This document shows, piece by piece, positions 9,820 to 18,728 of a stretch of 64,000 bases of DNA (within the stretch, counting starts at the first letter, position 1; the number at the start of each line of letters is the position of its first letter). The stretch comes from WRGA01 sp031553395 (GTDB taxonomy: Bacteria; Bacteroidota; Bacteroidia; Bacteroidales; WRGA01). The notes below the pieces were generated by a model. It was given only the letters and a program-made list of their open reading frames with translations, searched no databases and had not been told where the DNA came from. The translations under genes were made by a program, and so were the position numbers. The stretch covers positions 1 through 64,000 of the forward strand of contig JAVBLR010000015.1 of the NCBI GenBank assembly GCA_031553395.1. The letters run 5' to 3'.

Positions 9820-11901
9820 TTAATAGAATATAATCCGATTATCTTCAATATCTGCTTTATCTTTCAAGACTTTCATAGCCCAAGTAGGAATGCGGTAAGC
9901 TGTACTGCGTTTCATCATTTCCATTTGAGAATTTGCTTCAAAAGGCGATGGATTTGTTGTTTTGTTATAAACTTTAATCACATACACACCATTATCACCT
10001 TTAATAGGTTCGCTCACTTTGTCAATAGCTGCCAACGGAGCCATTGCATCTAACATAGGTTCAATTCCGATTCCGGTAATAGCGCCGGTAGAGAAACTTA
10101 CGAATTTGGCTGTATCAACGCTTAATCCGAATGCTTGTGAATAAGCCGGAAGAGTTGTCAATGATTTAGCTTTCATATCAGCAATGATTTTCTCGGCTTT
10201 TTTATTATTCAATATTTCGGCTTTCAATTCTTCTTCAACCATTTTTTCAGGACTATAACCTTCTTTTACTTCATTTTCTATGGCTGCAAGAACAATCTTA
10301 TCTTCACATTCGAAAAACTTGATTTTACCGGGTTTATTTGTAAATGCCCAACGAACAACTTCGCGAGAACGTCTTACATTTCCTATCGACAAGTCATTTG
10401 CATATAAATATACTATTGGAGAAATGTTATATCCCTTTTCTTTAGCACCGGCATCAAATTTTTCCAATGTTGTATTGTAAGTAATAAATTGATTTGCTTC
10501 GTTATACAAATCATTTCTTGTTTTACTACTTGCAATTACGGTGTTATCAATTTCCGCAACTTTTACTTTAGCTACAGGTTGTGTTTTTTGTGTAACAATC
10601 AATAAATGAAGTCCATTATTAGATTTTAGCTGTGTTACTTTATTTACCGGTAATGCAAAACATTCTTTTTTGAAATCTTCACCTAAATCTACTAATTGAG
10701 ATTCTGTTACCCACAACGGTTCGGGGCTTACACCTAAAGTTGTAGCAACTTCAGCAAAATTTTTGCCATTGCTTAATTCCTTTGAAATACTGTCGATAAA
10801 TTCAGTCATTTTAGGATCTTCAACTAACGGGAACATTATCTGTTGAATTTGAATAGAATCCGGAGCAACCGTTTTATCAACATATTTCAACATTTTATAA
10901 GTATCTCCATCCAAATAAGGACCTTTTACGTCTCCAATAACAGCAGTTTCTACAAAACTTTTTACTTGCGGAGCCAATCTCTTTTCAGAAGTAAAAGCAT
11001 TAATAAATTTATTTCCGGAAATAGAACTTACTACATCTTCAATTTCATTGATAGTAGATGCTTTTTCAAATTGGTCTTTTAATTCTGCAACACGAGCTTC
11101 CTCTTGTTTGTAATCTTCTTCGCTCGGAGCGATATCCAATGTTATGTATTTTACACCACGGCTATCCTCTTGTTTATATCTGTTTTTTCTTTCCTTATAT
11201 AAAGCATTAATTTCATTTTTCGAAATCTGAATAGTAGAATCTGCTATTGAACTATATGGCTGAACAACATACTCGAAATCGGCACTTGTTTTAGCGCTTT
11301 CAAAAGCAAATTTTGCATCCAACGAATTTGGTTCCAAGGCTTTCGTTAGAAGAGAACCATATTTTTCTTGCATACGTTGTTGCTTAGTCATAATCGTCAA
11401 GAAACGCCATTCTGCATTTATTTCTGCAGTAGAATCGCTCAACTGAGCAAAACGCATCAAATAATTTCTATCGAAACGACCTGTTTGAGGATTTGTAAAC
11501 GCAGGATAACCTTGGATAAATGAACTTACTTCTTTTCCGAATAACATGTCCGAAACTTCATCATCAGTAACCGTCAATCCGATTCTTTCCGATTGCTCTC
11601 TTATCAATTCGGAGCTAACCAGCATTTCATAAATATTCTGGCGTACTTGATATGCTTCTTCTTCTCCATTGAATGAACGACCGCTGTATTTTTCCTGAAT
11701 ATGTGTCATTTCATCAACCATTTGTTGATATTTTTCACGGGAAACAGATTCGCCATTGATAATTATCATTTTTTCCTGCTTGTCCCTTCCAAAAGCATTG
11801 CCTATGTTGAACAAGTCGCCGACAATAAATGCCAATAATGCTACTCCAAGCACAGCTACCAAGAGCCCTGCCTTCCCTCTGATTTTCTCTAATGTTGCCA
11901 T
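9820..11901 (-). CDS. PpiD-like membrane-anchored periplasmic peptidylprolyl isomerase
   Basis: This is a folding factor for secreted and outer-membrane proteins. The 693-residue product has the PpiD layout: a short cytoplasmic start, one N-terminal membrane anchor (LLVAVLGVALLAFIVGDLF), a SurA_N-type chaperone domain (about 35-230), and parvulin-like PPIase modules in the second half (around 230-345 and 345-460). Both parvulin modules are divergent, so catalytic activity is uncertain and the protein may act mainly as a chaperone. The start MATLEKIRGK is typical of Bacteroidota PpiD homologues. The gene stands alone between a terminator and an intergenic region. Confidence 0.88.
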   Translation of the reverse strand: MATLEKIRGKAGLLVAVLGVALLAFIVGDLFNIGNAFGRDKQEKMIIINGESVSREKYQQMVDEMTHIQEKYSGRSFNGEEEAYQVRQNIYEMLVSSELIREQSERIGLTVTDDEVSDMLFGKEVSSFIQGYPAFTNPQTGRFDRNYLMRFAQLSDSTAEINAEWRFLTIMTKQQRMQEKYGSLLTKALEPNSLDAKFAFESAKTSADFEYVVQPYSSIADSTIQISKNEINALYKERKNRYKQEDSRGVKYITLDIAPSEEDYKQEEARVAELKDQFEKASTINEIEDVVSSISGNKFINAFTSEKRLAPQVKSFVETAVIGDVKGPYLDGDTYKMLKYVDKTVAPDSIQIQQIMFPLVEDPKMTEFIDSISKELSNGKNFAEVATTLGVSPEPLWVTESQLVDLGEDFKKECFALPVNKVTQLKSNNGLHLLIVTQKTQPVAKVKVAEIDNTVIASSKTRNDLYNEANQFITYNTTLEKFDAGAKEKGYNISPIVYLYANDLSIGNVRRSREVVRWAFTNKPGKIKFFECEDKIVLAAIENEVKEGYSPEKMVEEELKAEILNNKKAEKIIADMKAKSLTTLPAYSQAFGLSVDTAKFVSFSTGAITGIGIEPMLDAMAPLAAIDKVSEPIKGDNGVYVIKVYNKTTNPSPFEANSQMEMMKRSTAYRIPTWAMKVLKDKADIEDNRIIFY

Positions 11902-12289
11902 TTAGTCAAAAAGATTGTTTTTATGATTTGTATTTTAATTATTTCTTTTAAAATTAGCGCACGAAGATACAAAAAATCATAAAAATAAGCCTACATTAAG
12001 AAGAATTTTTTGATTGATTGATGAATTACAGGTTACAAGTTACGAGTTTCGGGTTACAAGGTGGGAGTTTCTATTATTTGTGCCGATCTGTAATTTCACT
12101 TTTTAATATTCGAATTTGCATTTCACAATACTGATTAATCCTTGAATTATAAATTCTAATAATAATTATCTGCGTTTCATTTCTAAAATATCCTCTTACA
12201 TGCTTGGATTTGTTTTTTTAGAATTTTATTACGTAATTTGCATAACGTAATTTACGTAACGCAATCACCGCAATAAAATTTCTAAATAT
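11902..12289. other. Intergenic region with short word repeats
   Basis: This divergent spacer holds the promoters of the PpiD-like gene and the ATPase gene. At about 12026-12060 the words ggttacaag, gttacgag and gggttacaag recur. At 12229-12265 tacgtaa/aacgtaa words form short palindromes directly upstream of the ATPase start. I see no gene and no clear TAnnTTTG box. Confidence 0.5.
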
Positions 12290-13414
12290 ATGGAACCGAA
12301 TAATCCTTTTTTGATAACAGGCTACCACAGTCCTGAATATTTCTGTGACCGTGAGCGGGAAACTGCTTCTATGACTGATGCTCTTTACAACGGACGTAAT
12401 CTGACACTGATAGCTCCTCGACGCATGGGCAAAACGGGGTTGATAAAAAATGTTTTTTATCAACTGAAACAACAGCAACCGGATGTGGTTACTTTTTATA
12501 TGGATATTTTTTCCACACAAAATTTGGGAGAATTTGTACAATTATTGGCGAGTGCAGTAATTGGTAAGCTTGATTCGATTCCTCAAAAAGCGATAAACAG
12601 GATCAATCAATTTATTAAAAGTTTTCGTCCTGTTTTTACGATAGATGAACTTACCGGAATGCCTAAAGTTACGGTAGAAATAACTCCTTCTCATGAAGAT
12701 GCTTCGTTGAAAGAGATATTCGATTACTTGCAATCGTTCGGAAATAGATGCTATATCGCTATTGACGAGTTTCAACAAATTGCATCATATCCCGAAAAGG
12801 GTGTGGAGGCTTTACTCCGTTCACATATACAATTTATGTCGAATGTAAATTTTATTTTTGTAGGGAGTAAACAACACGTGATGCAAGAGATGTTTCTCTC
12901 GGCCAAACGTCCATTCTACCAAAGTACACAAACTCTGAGTATTGATAAAATTGACAAAGAAGAATATTTTCAGTTTGCGACTGATTTCTTTAAAAAACAA
13001 AAATACAACCTGAGCGAAGACATTTTTTCGAATATTTATACTGAGTTTGATGGACATACCTGGTATATCCAGTCGATACTCAACAGGTTATACGGCTATC
13101 ATACAAATCCCGATGTTGATTTAGTGAATCGTGTCATTGCCGAAATCATCTCCGAATCGACTTATACTTACGAAAATCTGCTTTCGGCTTATTCAGCAAG
13201 CAGTATAAAACTAATCAAAGCCATTGCTAAGGAAAAATGCGTAAAAGAAATTAATGCCGGTGATTTTATTACTCGACATAAACTCAAGGCTGCCAGTAGT
13301 GTCAATACAGCTCTCAAGAAATTGATAGACAAAGAACTAGTGTATAAAACCCCTGAAGGGTATATTGTTTATGACCGGTTTATGGCTATTTGGTTGAGAC
13401 AGCAGCCCTTTTAA
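12290..13414 (+). CDS. AAA family ATPase, archaeal-ATPase-like, function unknown
   Basis: The 374-residue product is a P-loop ATPase of the group that is widespread in archaea and Bacteroidota (ATPase_2-like). Walker A is APRRMGKTGLI (about residues 43-53) and Walker B is CYIAIDEFQQI (about 154-164). A winged-helix-like C-terminus (about 300-374) ends in YDRFMAIWLR. No signal peptide or membrane segment is seen, so it is probably cytoplasmic. The biological role of the family is not established. There is no partner gene: the flanks are a palindromic spacer and a convergent small gene. Codon use and composition resemble the neighbours. Confidence 0.8.
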   Translation: MEPNNPFLITGYHSPEYFCDRERETASMTDALYNGRNLTLIAPRRMGKTGLIKNVFYQLKQQQPDVVTFYMDIFSTQNLGEFVQLLASAVIGKLDSIPQKAINRINQFIKSFRPVFTIDELTGMPKVTVEITPSHEDASLKEIFDYLQSFGNRCYIAIDEFQQIASYPEKGVEALLRSHIQFMSNVNFIFVGSKQHVMQEMFLSAKRPFYQSTQTLSIDKIDKEEYFQFATDFFKKQKYNLSEDIFSNIYTEFDGHTWYIQSILNRLYGYHTNPDVDLVNRVIAEIISESTYTYENLLSAYSASSIKLIKAIAKEKCVKEINAGDFITRHKLKAASSVNTALKKLIDKELVYKTPEGYIVYDRFMAIWLRQQPF

Positions 13415-13450
13415 AGCAAAACTCATACCAATAAATCAGCATAAATTACA

Positions 13451-13486
13451 CTATCAACGCACAGTTGCAAAACCATGCGTTAATAG
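13451..13486. terminator. Hairpin between convergent genes
   Basis: The arms ctatcaacgca and tgcgttaatag pair over 11 bp with one mismatch across a 14-nt loop. They lie between the stop of the ATPase gene (13414) and the stop of the small periplasmic protein gene (13498), so a shared terminator is likely. Confidence 0.55.
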
Positions 13487-13497
13487 AAAAATTTTGT

Positions 13498-14055
13498 CTA
13501 AAAGAAATCATCATCCTGAGGTGGTAATGGAGGCCGGTCGTCATTATCATCATCATTTTGACGAGGACGCATACCTTGTTGTTGAGGTGGCCGGCGAAAT
13601 CTGAATTCTTCTCTTTTTTCGAGGAAAGCAATATATTGGTCTTCCGATAACTCCTTCTTTATTTTATTATTAGACTTACTTCTGATATCTCGTATTTTAC
13701 CGTCAATTTCATCAATTTTTTGTTTTTGCTTTTTAAAGTCATTTTCAGAAAGATTCGGGGCAAATCCTTTCTCTACATCATGTTTCTTTTCTATTTGTTT
13801 TTCAATATCCTTATGTTCTTTCGTAAGGATATTACCCATTTTCTCTCGTTGTTTAAGGGTTAAATCGGGTATTTCGGGAAAACGTTCGAGAACTAAATTA
13901 TTTTCAGAAGATGAAGAACGATTCGGCATTCCTCCACCGGGGGGTGGACCGCCGGGTCCTCCTCCACCGGGTCCCATTCCTCCACCTCCCGGTGGTTGTG
14001 CGTATATTCCAACTACCATTAAAACACCGATTGTAATAATCAAAACCTTTTTCAT
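13498..14055 (-). CDS. Small Gly/Pro-rich periplasmic protein, Spy/CpxP-like
   Basis: The product is exported: MKKVLIITIGVLMVVGIYAQ is a signal peptide, which is why I start at 14055 rather than four codons upstream. The mature part begins with a Gly/Pro-rich segment (PPGGGGMGPGGGGPGG), continues with a charged helical region containing an LTLKQREKM motif like the LTxxQ motif of Spy/CpxP chaperones, and ends in a Pro/Asp-rich tail. Total length is 185 residues. It may be an envelope-stress chaperone or sensor, but the relation rests on the motif and helical composition only. Its 3' end faces the ATPase terminator. Confidence 0.65.
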   Translation of the reverse strand: MKKVLIITIGVLMVVGIYAQPPGGGGMGPGGGGPGGPPPGGGMPNRSSSSENNLVLERFPEIPDLTLKQREKMGNILTKEHKDIEKQIEKKHDVEKGFAPNLSENDFKKQKQKIDEIDGKIRDIRSKSNNKIKKELSEDQYIAFLEKREEFRFRRPPQQQGMRPRQNDDDNDDRPPLPPQDDDFF

Positions 14056-14285
14056 ATTTATATACAATTAAAATTTGAATAGCTCAAATTTACCGGCTGT
14101 ATATATTCTGAACAAACTAAATCAACCAATAGGTTATTTTCATCAATAAAAACCTGGATGATTTATGTATAAATACCATTTGTAAAACAAGTACAGTTTT
14201 GTTTTTATATTTGTCTATTGCCGGACAATATATCCTTTTGAAAAGGCTAACAAACAGACGGCAAAAGTCCATCGTAGCATGAAAG

Positions 14286-15005
14286 TTAAAATTTTAGTAA
14301 TACCCCCAAATTCCAATTGGCAGGATTAAAATTGATTTGTTTGGTACTGTTCTCCCAATCATAATCGACAACCATAAATCCAAATCCTCCTGTCTGAAGG
14401 TTTATTCCGAAATGATCGGAGAAAAACCATGTTAGTTCAGGGGATAATTGCATAGCTAAATAAGGATTGGAAATGTCACGTTCATATTCCCATAATGACG
14501 ATGAAGTCGAAAGTATGCCATCTTCATTCAAATCTCTATCGGAAAATATTACACTTGAATTAGTTCCCTTTATTTTTCCCAATCCAACATAAAATGCCGG
14601 AGTAAAATACAAATTTTTACATAAAGGCAAATAATAACTGGTATATAATTTTCCACCTATGGAATTCATTGAAAGGCTGGCCATTTCTATACTGATAAAA
14701 CTTTCCTGAGTATCAGCGAAAGTGATACCTTGCATTTGATAATAAAGACCACCTTGAGAATTTGTTTTCATGTGTCCATATTCGAATCCGGCACCGAATA
14801 GCCATTTGTGATATAAATATCCTACAGAAAGCGATATTTCCCCGTTTTTAGTTGTTGCTTCGTAAGAATTGACCCATTGAAGAGCATTAGCGTTACTATT
14901 TTCATTATAATTTCCGTCTAAACGGATAATGAAATGTCCGCTTGTTTGTCCTTGTAGATAAATACATGCAAAAAAACTGCAGATTAAAAGAAGTGTTTTG
15001 TTCAT
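14286..15005 (-). CDS. Secreted beta-barrel-like outer-membrane protein, unknown function
   Basis: The 239-residue product has a signal peptide (MNKTLLLICSFFACIYLQGQ) followed by alternating hydrophobic and aromatic strands (GYLYHKWLFGAGFEYGH) and ends in Phe (LLKF), as expected of a small outer-membrane barrel. I do not recognise a specific family. It begins 25 bp downstream of a decayed RHS core remnant (15030-15200), in the place where other modules of the island carry a toxin tip. It could have been left beside the island by a deletion, or be an accessory or immunity gene; neither is proved. Confidence 0.6.
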   Translation of the reverse strand: MNKTLLLICSFFACIYLQGQTSGHFIIRLDGNYNENSNANALQWVNSYEATTKNGEISLSVGYLYHKWLFGAGFEYGHMKTNSQGGLYYQMQGITFADTQESFISIEMASLSMNSIGGKLYTSYYLPLCKNLYFTPAFYVGLGKIKGTNSSVIFSDRDLNEDGILSTSSSLWEYERDISNPYLAMQLSPELTWFFSDHFGINLQTGGFGFMVVDYDWENSTKQINFNPANWNLGVLLKF

Positions 15006-15029
15006 AAATTTTGATATTAAATATTAGAT

Positions 15030-15200
15030 TTAGTTATACGTTAATATTGTCATTTTGTAAGACAATACCATTGTGCCATTGCTGTTAGTTAATTTTACAA
15101 TATTGTCCAAGTGGTCTATCTTATCCGGCAAACTTCCCTATTTTAACAGATATTGCCGCCAAGCCATCTCCAGAACTCACTGTCGCAAAACTACCTACAT
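15030..15200 (-). pseudogene. Decayed RHS core remnant (module F)
   Basis: Read on the minus strand, 15200 to 15030 encodes SSGDGLAAISVK, then a frame break, then PDKIDHLDNIVKLTNSNGT and a short degenerate tail ending at a stop. These match the core of the intact modules (GDGLAAIFVRKSG and PDKIYYVHKDHLGSIVKLTDGNGT) with an apparent 15-bp deletion of YYVHK and several substitutions. The DNA upstream (tgtcgca with cacaatataatc) also matches the junction sequence of the other orphan modules. It is the oldest-looking module of the array. Confidence 0.8.
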
Positions 15201-15234
15201 AACTACACAATATAATCACCCAGTATGAGGAAAG

Positions 15235-15774
15235 TTAAAGCGCGAAATTATATCCAATGCTAATCGTAATAGGATAAAGTGTACTTATATCTACATAAGG
15301 GTCATCTTTGAGGCTATTGTAAGTATCCATAAATTTTGAGGAACGAATAGGAACAAAGATTCCCAAACTGACTTTACTACCTTTATGCCCTACCTTACAA
15401 TCCAGGCTACCTCCAAATGTAACATTGTAAGATACCTCACTTTCAAGTCCTGTAATTACACCATTGTAGCCATAGAAAGCTAAAATATTAGGACAGGCTC
15501 TGCTATTTGGCAAAATCTTGTAGGTACAACCAATATTAGGTCCAGCAGAGTATAGATTATATCCCAATCCTCCAAAAATACCCAATTGTTTTATAGGTTG
15601 GTATTCTAATTTAAATCCAACACCTCCATAATCAAGTCCCAATCCAATGCCTATGTATAAATTCTCATTTCCAATTTTTCCTTGGGTTGCGTTTTCTTGG
15701 GCATACAGATTATTTACTGTGAGTAAGATTATGCAAATTAAGCAGGTTGATTTGAGTAATTTGTTTATATTCAT
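15235..15774 (-). CDS. Secreted outer-membrane beta-barrel-like protein
   Basis: The 179-residue product has a signal peptide ending near NNLYAQ and glycine- and aromatic-rich strands (YIGIGLGLDYGGVGFKLEYQ) with a terminal SIGYNFAL, typical of small barrels. The family is not recognised. Its stop codon is followed at once by junction-type DNA and the RHS core remnant, which is the position held by the last gene of the neighbouring modules. It may therefore be a second protective gene of the type-23 module, but this rests on position only. Confidence 0.6.
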   Translation of the reverse strand: MNINKLLKSTCLICIILLTVNNLYAQENATQGKIGNENLYIGIGLGLDYGGVGFKLEYQPIKQLGIFGGLGYNLYSAGPNIGCTYKILPNSRACPNILAFYGYNGVITGLESEVSYNVTFGGSLDCKVGHKGSKVSLGIFVPIRSSKFMDTYNSLKDDPYVDISTLYPITISIGYNFAL

Positions 15775-15827
15775 AATATTTATTATTAGATTACATTTTT
15801 CTTTTTATTGTGGTAGATTGCCCCCGA

Positions 15828-15883
15828 ATTCTATGATTAAATCTAAGTTTATAATGTTGAAAAAACGGAGTTAATCATAGAAT
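15828..15883. terminator. 13-bp inverted repeat between two island genes
   Basis: Attctatgattaa (15828-15840) pairs exactly with 15871-15883 across 30 nt. It lies downstream of the module A lipoprotein gene and may end its transcript, although the loop is long and no T-run follows. Confidence 0.4.
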
Positions 15884-15930
15884 CCATAGGGTACAATACA
15901 TCAGTCTTAATCTTTCATCAATACTAAAAA

Positions 15931-16500
15931 TCACTTTTTATTACAGCGAAACCAACTTTTCTTATAAATCCAGGTATCTTCAGGCTTTACCTTTATTTCA
16001 AGCGGTCTGAAAATATAAGTTCGTACTGCAAAAGACTGTAATGGATTATCAGCACCGGCATCTATTCTTTCTATCGTATTTTTGTCTATGATTTTGAACC
16101 AAATTTCTACTAAATCCCTTGTCTGTCCTCCCGGAGCATTAACAAATTGAAATTTAATTGTATCTCCACAAAGAACATACCCCCCGGGCTCCACCATTCC
16201 TAGTAGTATTATCTTTTTATTTTCAATAAAATCATCTATGGCTGTGGTACTAAAAACAAAGCCACTATCATAAAATACATAAGCCGGACTTAATGTATCA
16301 TTGGCCCATACCCTACCGTTCCATTGACTTATGCCAGGAGCAGCAGCGTAATACCCATTGATATTAATTAAAGTATCAAGACCTGTCTTTTCTCCGGTAA
16401 GACAATATTTAAAGTCCTTTTTTATCCCACATGGTACAAGATAAGTGCAGCTTGTGAAGATTATGAATACTAAAAAAATAAAAATAACAACTCTTTTCAT
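15931..16500 (-). CDS. Lipoprotein, candidate immunity protein of orphan module A
   Basis: The 189-residue product starts with a lipoprotein signal (MKRVVIFIFLVFIIFTSC), which selects the ATG at 16500 over an upstream frame start. The mature protein has no family I recognise. It begins 11 bp after the stop of the type-23-like toxin tip, on the same strand and in the toxin-then-immunity order usual for polymorphic toxins. Membrane-anchored periplasmic display suggests that it neutralises a toxin acting in the envelope. Function is inferred from context only. Confidence 0.65.
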   Translation of the reverse strand: MKRVVIFIFLVFIIFTSCTYLVPCGIKKDFKYCLTGEKTGLDTLININGYYAAAPGISQWNGRVWANDTLSPAYVFYDSGFVFSTTAIDDFIENKKIILLGMVEPGGYVLCGDTIKFQFVNAPGGQTRDLVEIWFKIIDKNTIERIDAGADNPLQSFAVRTYIFRPLEIKVKPEDTWIYKKSWFRCNKK

Positions 16501-16511
16501 AAATATCGTTT

Positions 16512-17939
16512 TTATCTGCCCCATAAAGAATACGGATTGTAATAGCCCGAATAACCATAAGGACCCGTTTTAAAATTATCATAATCCATAAAATAATTTG
16601 CATGCCCGAACAACTGAGATCTTGCAAATCCTGCTTCATGGACAAACCAATTCTGGAATGTATGCTGGAATATACGGTGACTGTAGCCTAGTCGGGTAAT
16701 ATTATTTCCCGAACGAATACCTACATACAAAGGACTACTGTAGGTTTGCCCATCAATCCATCTGCCGTATTTTTTCCCGAACAAAGTTTTATGCTCATAT
16801 TCAACATATTCAACAGGGTCATTCTTATCTCTAAAATTATTGTACAATGTCGTTCCCAACACAGCTTTTCCACCCCAAAAACCTAATTCAACAGCATTTG
16901 ACCGCCATCGGTCTCCATTTTTTGCTAAAAAATCATTTTCAATTTTTGCGGAGAACTTTCCTGACCGGTATGATAAACCGCCTACAATCTGAGAATTCGG
17001 AAGCCCGTCAGGACCAATTGCATTTCCATATTTTGTGGCATAATACGATATTCCCCAATCACTATTTCCATAACCAATTCCAAATGAAACGCTGTTGGTG
17101 TTATGTCCTAAACCTAAAGTATAAGCATTGTCTCCATCATGATAAGTCCCTGAAATATTTATGCCGCCAACAAGGCCATTTGATCCAAAACCTATGCCGG
17201 GTGAAATAGAAAGAGAAAAATTACCCAATGGTGCATTATAGGAAGGCATGACATGCGACAAAGCGGTATTGAGTACTCCCATCCCTGCATACTTCAAGGC
17301 TCCAGTAGTTGAAAAATGTTCAAATATGCCCAATACACTGTTCGCATTTAATCCTGCACCAAGATATCCTAAGGTAAACGCTGCTGAACTAAATAACCCG
17401 GAATATGCAGCATTCATTCCCCAATTATTTGTACTTATTCCATGGCTAACATATCCTGTCAAAAATCCAATACCGGCAACAATCAAAAGAGGATTTTCTC
17501 CACTCGGGTCAGTATATATCAACGGATTATTCAAGCAATAACTATACCGATTAAAACTCTGGCTAAAATCCGGTGCCTGCACAAAAGGATCAGGGCTTAA
17601 GAATCGTCCCACATTCGGGTCGTACATCCTGCCATTCATATTTATCAAACCGAACTCATTCAAATGCTCATGCCCTGTATATCCCCGGTGGAAGGCAAAT
17701 GTATTGTTGGTAACGGTTTGTTTCCCCCATACGTCGTACGAGGCTTTAAATACGGTTGTACCGTTGCCGTCGGTTAATTTTACAATACTGCCCAAGTGGT
17801 CTTTGTGAACATAATAAATTTTATCCGGGTCACCAGATTTTCTAGTAAATATTGCTGCCAGTCGATCTCCACAACTCACTGTCGCACGATTATATATTAC
17901 CACACGATACAATCGCGCAGCAGCGAGGGGGACTGTCAA
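16512..17939 (-). CDS. Orphan Rhs module A: core fragment plus type-23-like toxin tip
   Basis: This is a displaced C-terminal module, not a full Rhs protein. Residues 1-23 come from the junction repeat, 24-148 are the RHS core (KIYYVHKDHLGSIVKL to NNPLIYTDPSGE), and 149-475 are a unique tip. The tip resembles polymorphic toxin type 23 of Bacteroidota (features such as GISYYATKYG, GGLSYRSGKFSAKIENDF, GDRWRSNAVELGF, GQTYSSPLYVGIRSGNNITRLGY); I name this from memory of the family. There is no signal peptide or convincing ribosome-binding site, and the start abuts the stop of the preceding gene. It is probably silent until recombined through the core onto a full-length gene. Confidence 0.8.
   Translation of the reverse strand: MTVPLAAARLYRVVIYNRATVSCGDRLAAIFTRKSGDPDKIYYVHKDHLGSIVKLTDGNGTTVFKASYDVWGKQTVTNNTFAFHRGYTGHEHLNEFGLINMNGRMYDPNVGRFLSPDPFVQAPDFSQSFNRYSYCLNNPLIYTDPSGENPLLIVAGIGFLTGYVSHGISTNNWGMNAAYSGLFSSAAFTLGYLGAGLNANSVLGIFEHFSTTGALKYAGMGVLNTALSHVMPSYNAPLGNFSLSISPGIGFGSNGLVGGINISGTYHDGDNAYTLGLGHNTNSVSFGIGYGNSDWGISYYATKYGNAIGPDGLPNSQIVGGLSYRSGKFSAKIENDFLAKNGDRWRSNAVELGFWGGKAVLGTTLYNNFRDKNDPVEYVEYEHKTLFGKKYGRWIDGQTYSSPLYVGIRSGNNITRLGYSHRIFQHTFQNWFVHEAGFARSQLFGHANYFMDYDNFKTGPYGYSGYYNPYSLWGR
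17496..17874 (-). repeat. RHS core repeat, copy A
   Basis: About 375 bp, nearly identical to copies at 19698, 21780, 23467 and 26660. It encodes the end of the RHS core up to YTDPSGE, after which the sequence becomes module-specific. Confidence 0.9.
17877..17931 (-). repeat. Junction repeat at the 5' end of module A
   Basis: Conserved with modules B and D: on the minus strand it contains gcgcgattgtatcg, a gtggtaat stretch and tgcgacagtgag. It lies directly after the stop of the preceding immunity gene and before the core. It is absent from the full-length Rhs gene. Confidence 0.75.
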
Positions 17940-18719
17940 TTATTTCTTTTTTGATGAAGATTTTCCTTCTTTCTTATATATAAGCAAACAACTATCATAT
18001 TCTCCTGGCAAATATTTACTGATTAATCCCTTTTCACTTATTAATACATAAAAAGGATATTGTAGGTTAGTATCAAAAAAAGCTAACTCATTTCCATCTC
18101 TTTTCCATGTGCCTACTGATATGAGGACCTTCTTATAGGTTAAACTATATTTATTATCATTCCGAATATCAATAATATACCCTCTATCCGCTGCGTAAAC
18201 TTTATATTTATCATCATTTACAGTATTACCTTCACTTTCATATATACCATAATGAAGAGGATATAAAGATTTATGTTTTTGTTTATATGCGTTTCGAACA
18301 TTTTTTTGTTTTTCTATACGCATATCAGGCTTTTTACAATCTGAATCATAACTACCTTCCCAACGATAAAAAGATTTATTTTTCAAAAAGATAAAACCTT
18401 TTTCCATTACAATGTCATTTAACGGCAAAAGTTGGAATTGCATCGTGAAACCAATAGCCTCATCCTGAAGAATTATTTGACTGTTTTTGATTTTATATTT
18501 TCCGTAAGATAACATACAGACTTCAATAATATCAGAACTAGAAAGAGCTTCTTCTTCTATACATATGTTATAACAACCATCTTTATTGAACTCAATATAA
18601 CAGGATAAGCCTTTATCAGAAATATTTTCAACAACATAATAAGTTCCTGACAATAAATTTTCTGCAAAACCAGATATTGCAATTATTAATGCGTTTAATA
18701 TCAATACTACTTTTTTCAT
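17940..18719 (-). CDS. Secreted protein, candidate immunity protein of orphan module B
   Basis: The 259-residue product begins with a signal peptide (MKKVVLILNALIIAISGFAE), with no lipobox cysteine. It has a Lys/Ser-rich end (KKEGKSSSKKK). The mature part looks like two related halves of beta-rich sequence (SGTYYVVENISDKG, then YGIYESEGN with DDKYKVYAADRGYIIDI); I do not recognise a family. It starts 9 bp after the stop of the zinc-protease-like tip of module B, and the next module begins right at its own stop codon. It is assigned as periplasmic immunity from this arrangement. Confidence 0.6.
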   Translation of the reverse strand: MKKVVLILNALIIAISGFAENLLSGTYYVVENISDKGLSCYIEFNKDGCYNICIEEEALSSSDIIEVCMLSYGKYKIKNSQIILQDEAIGFTMQFQLLPLNDIVMEKGFIFLKNKSFYRWEGSYDSDCKKPDMRIEKQKNVRNAYKQKHKSLYPLHYGIYESEGNTVNDDKYKVYAADRGYIIDIRNDNKYSLTYKKVLISVGTWKRDGNELAFFDTNLQYPFYVLISEKGLISKYLPGEYDSCLLIYKKEGKSSSKKK

Positions 18720-18728
18720 AAGAAATAA

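Noticed and set aside
9796..10053. An 85-codon plus-strand frame near the PpiD-like gene end
   Set aside because: It is antisense to conserved coding sequence and lacks a ribosome-binding site or known resemblance.
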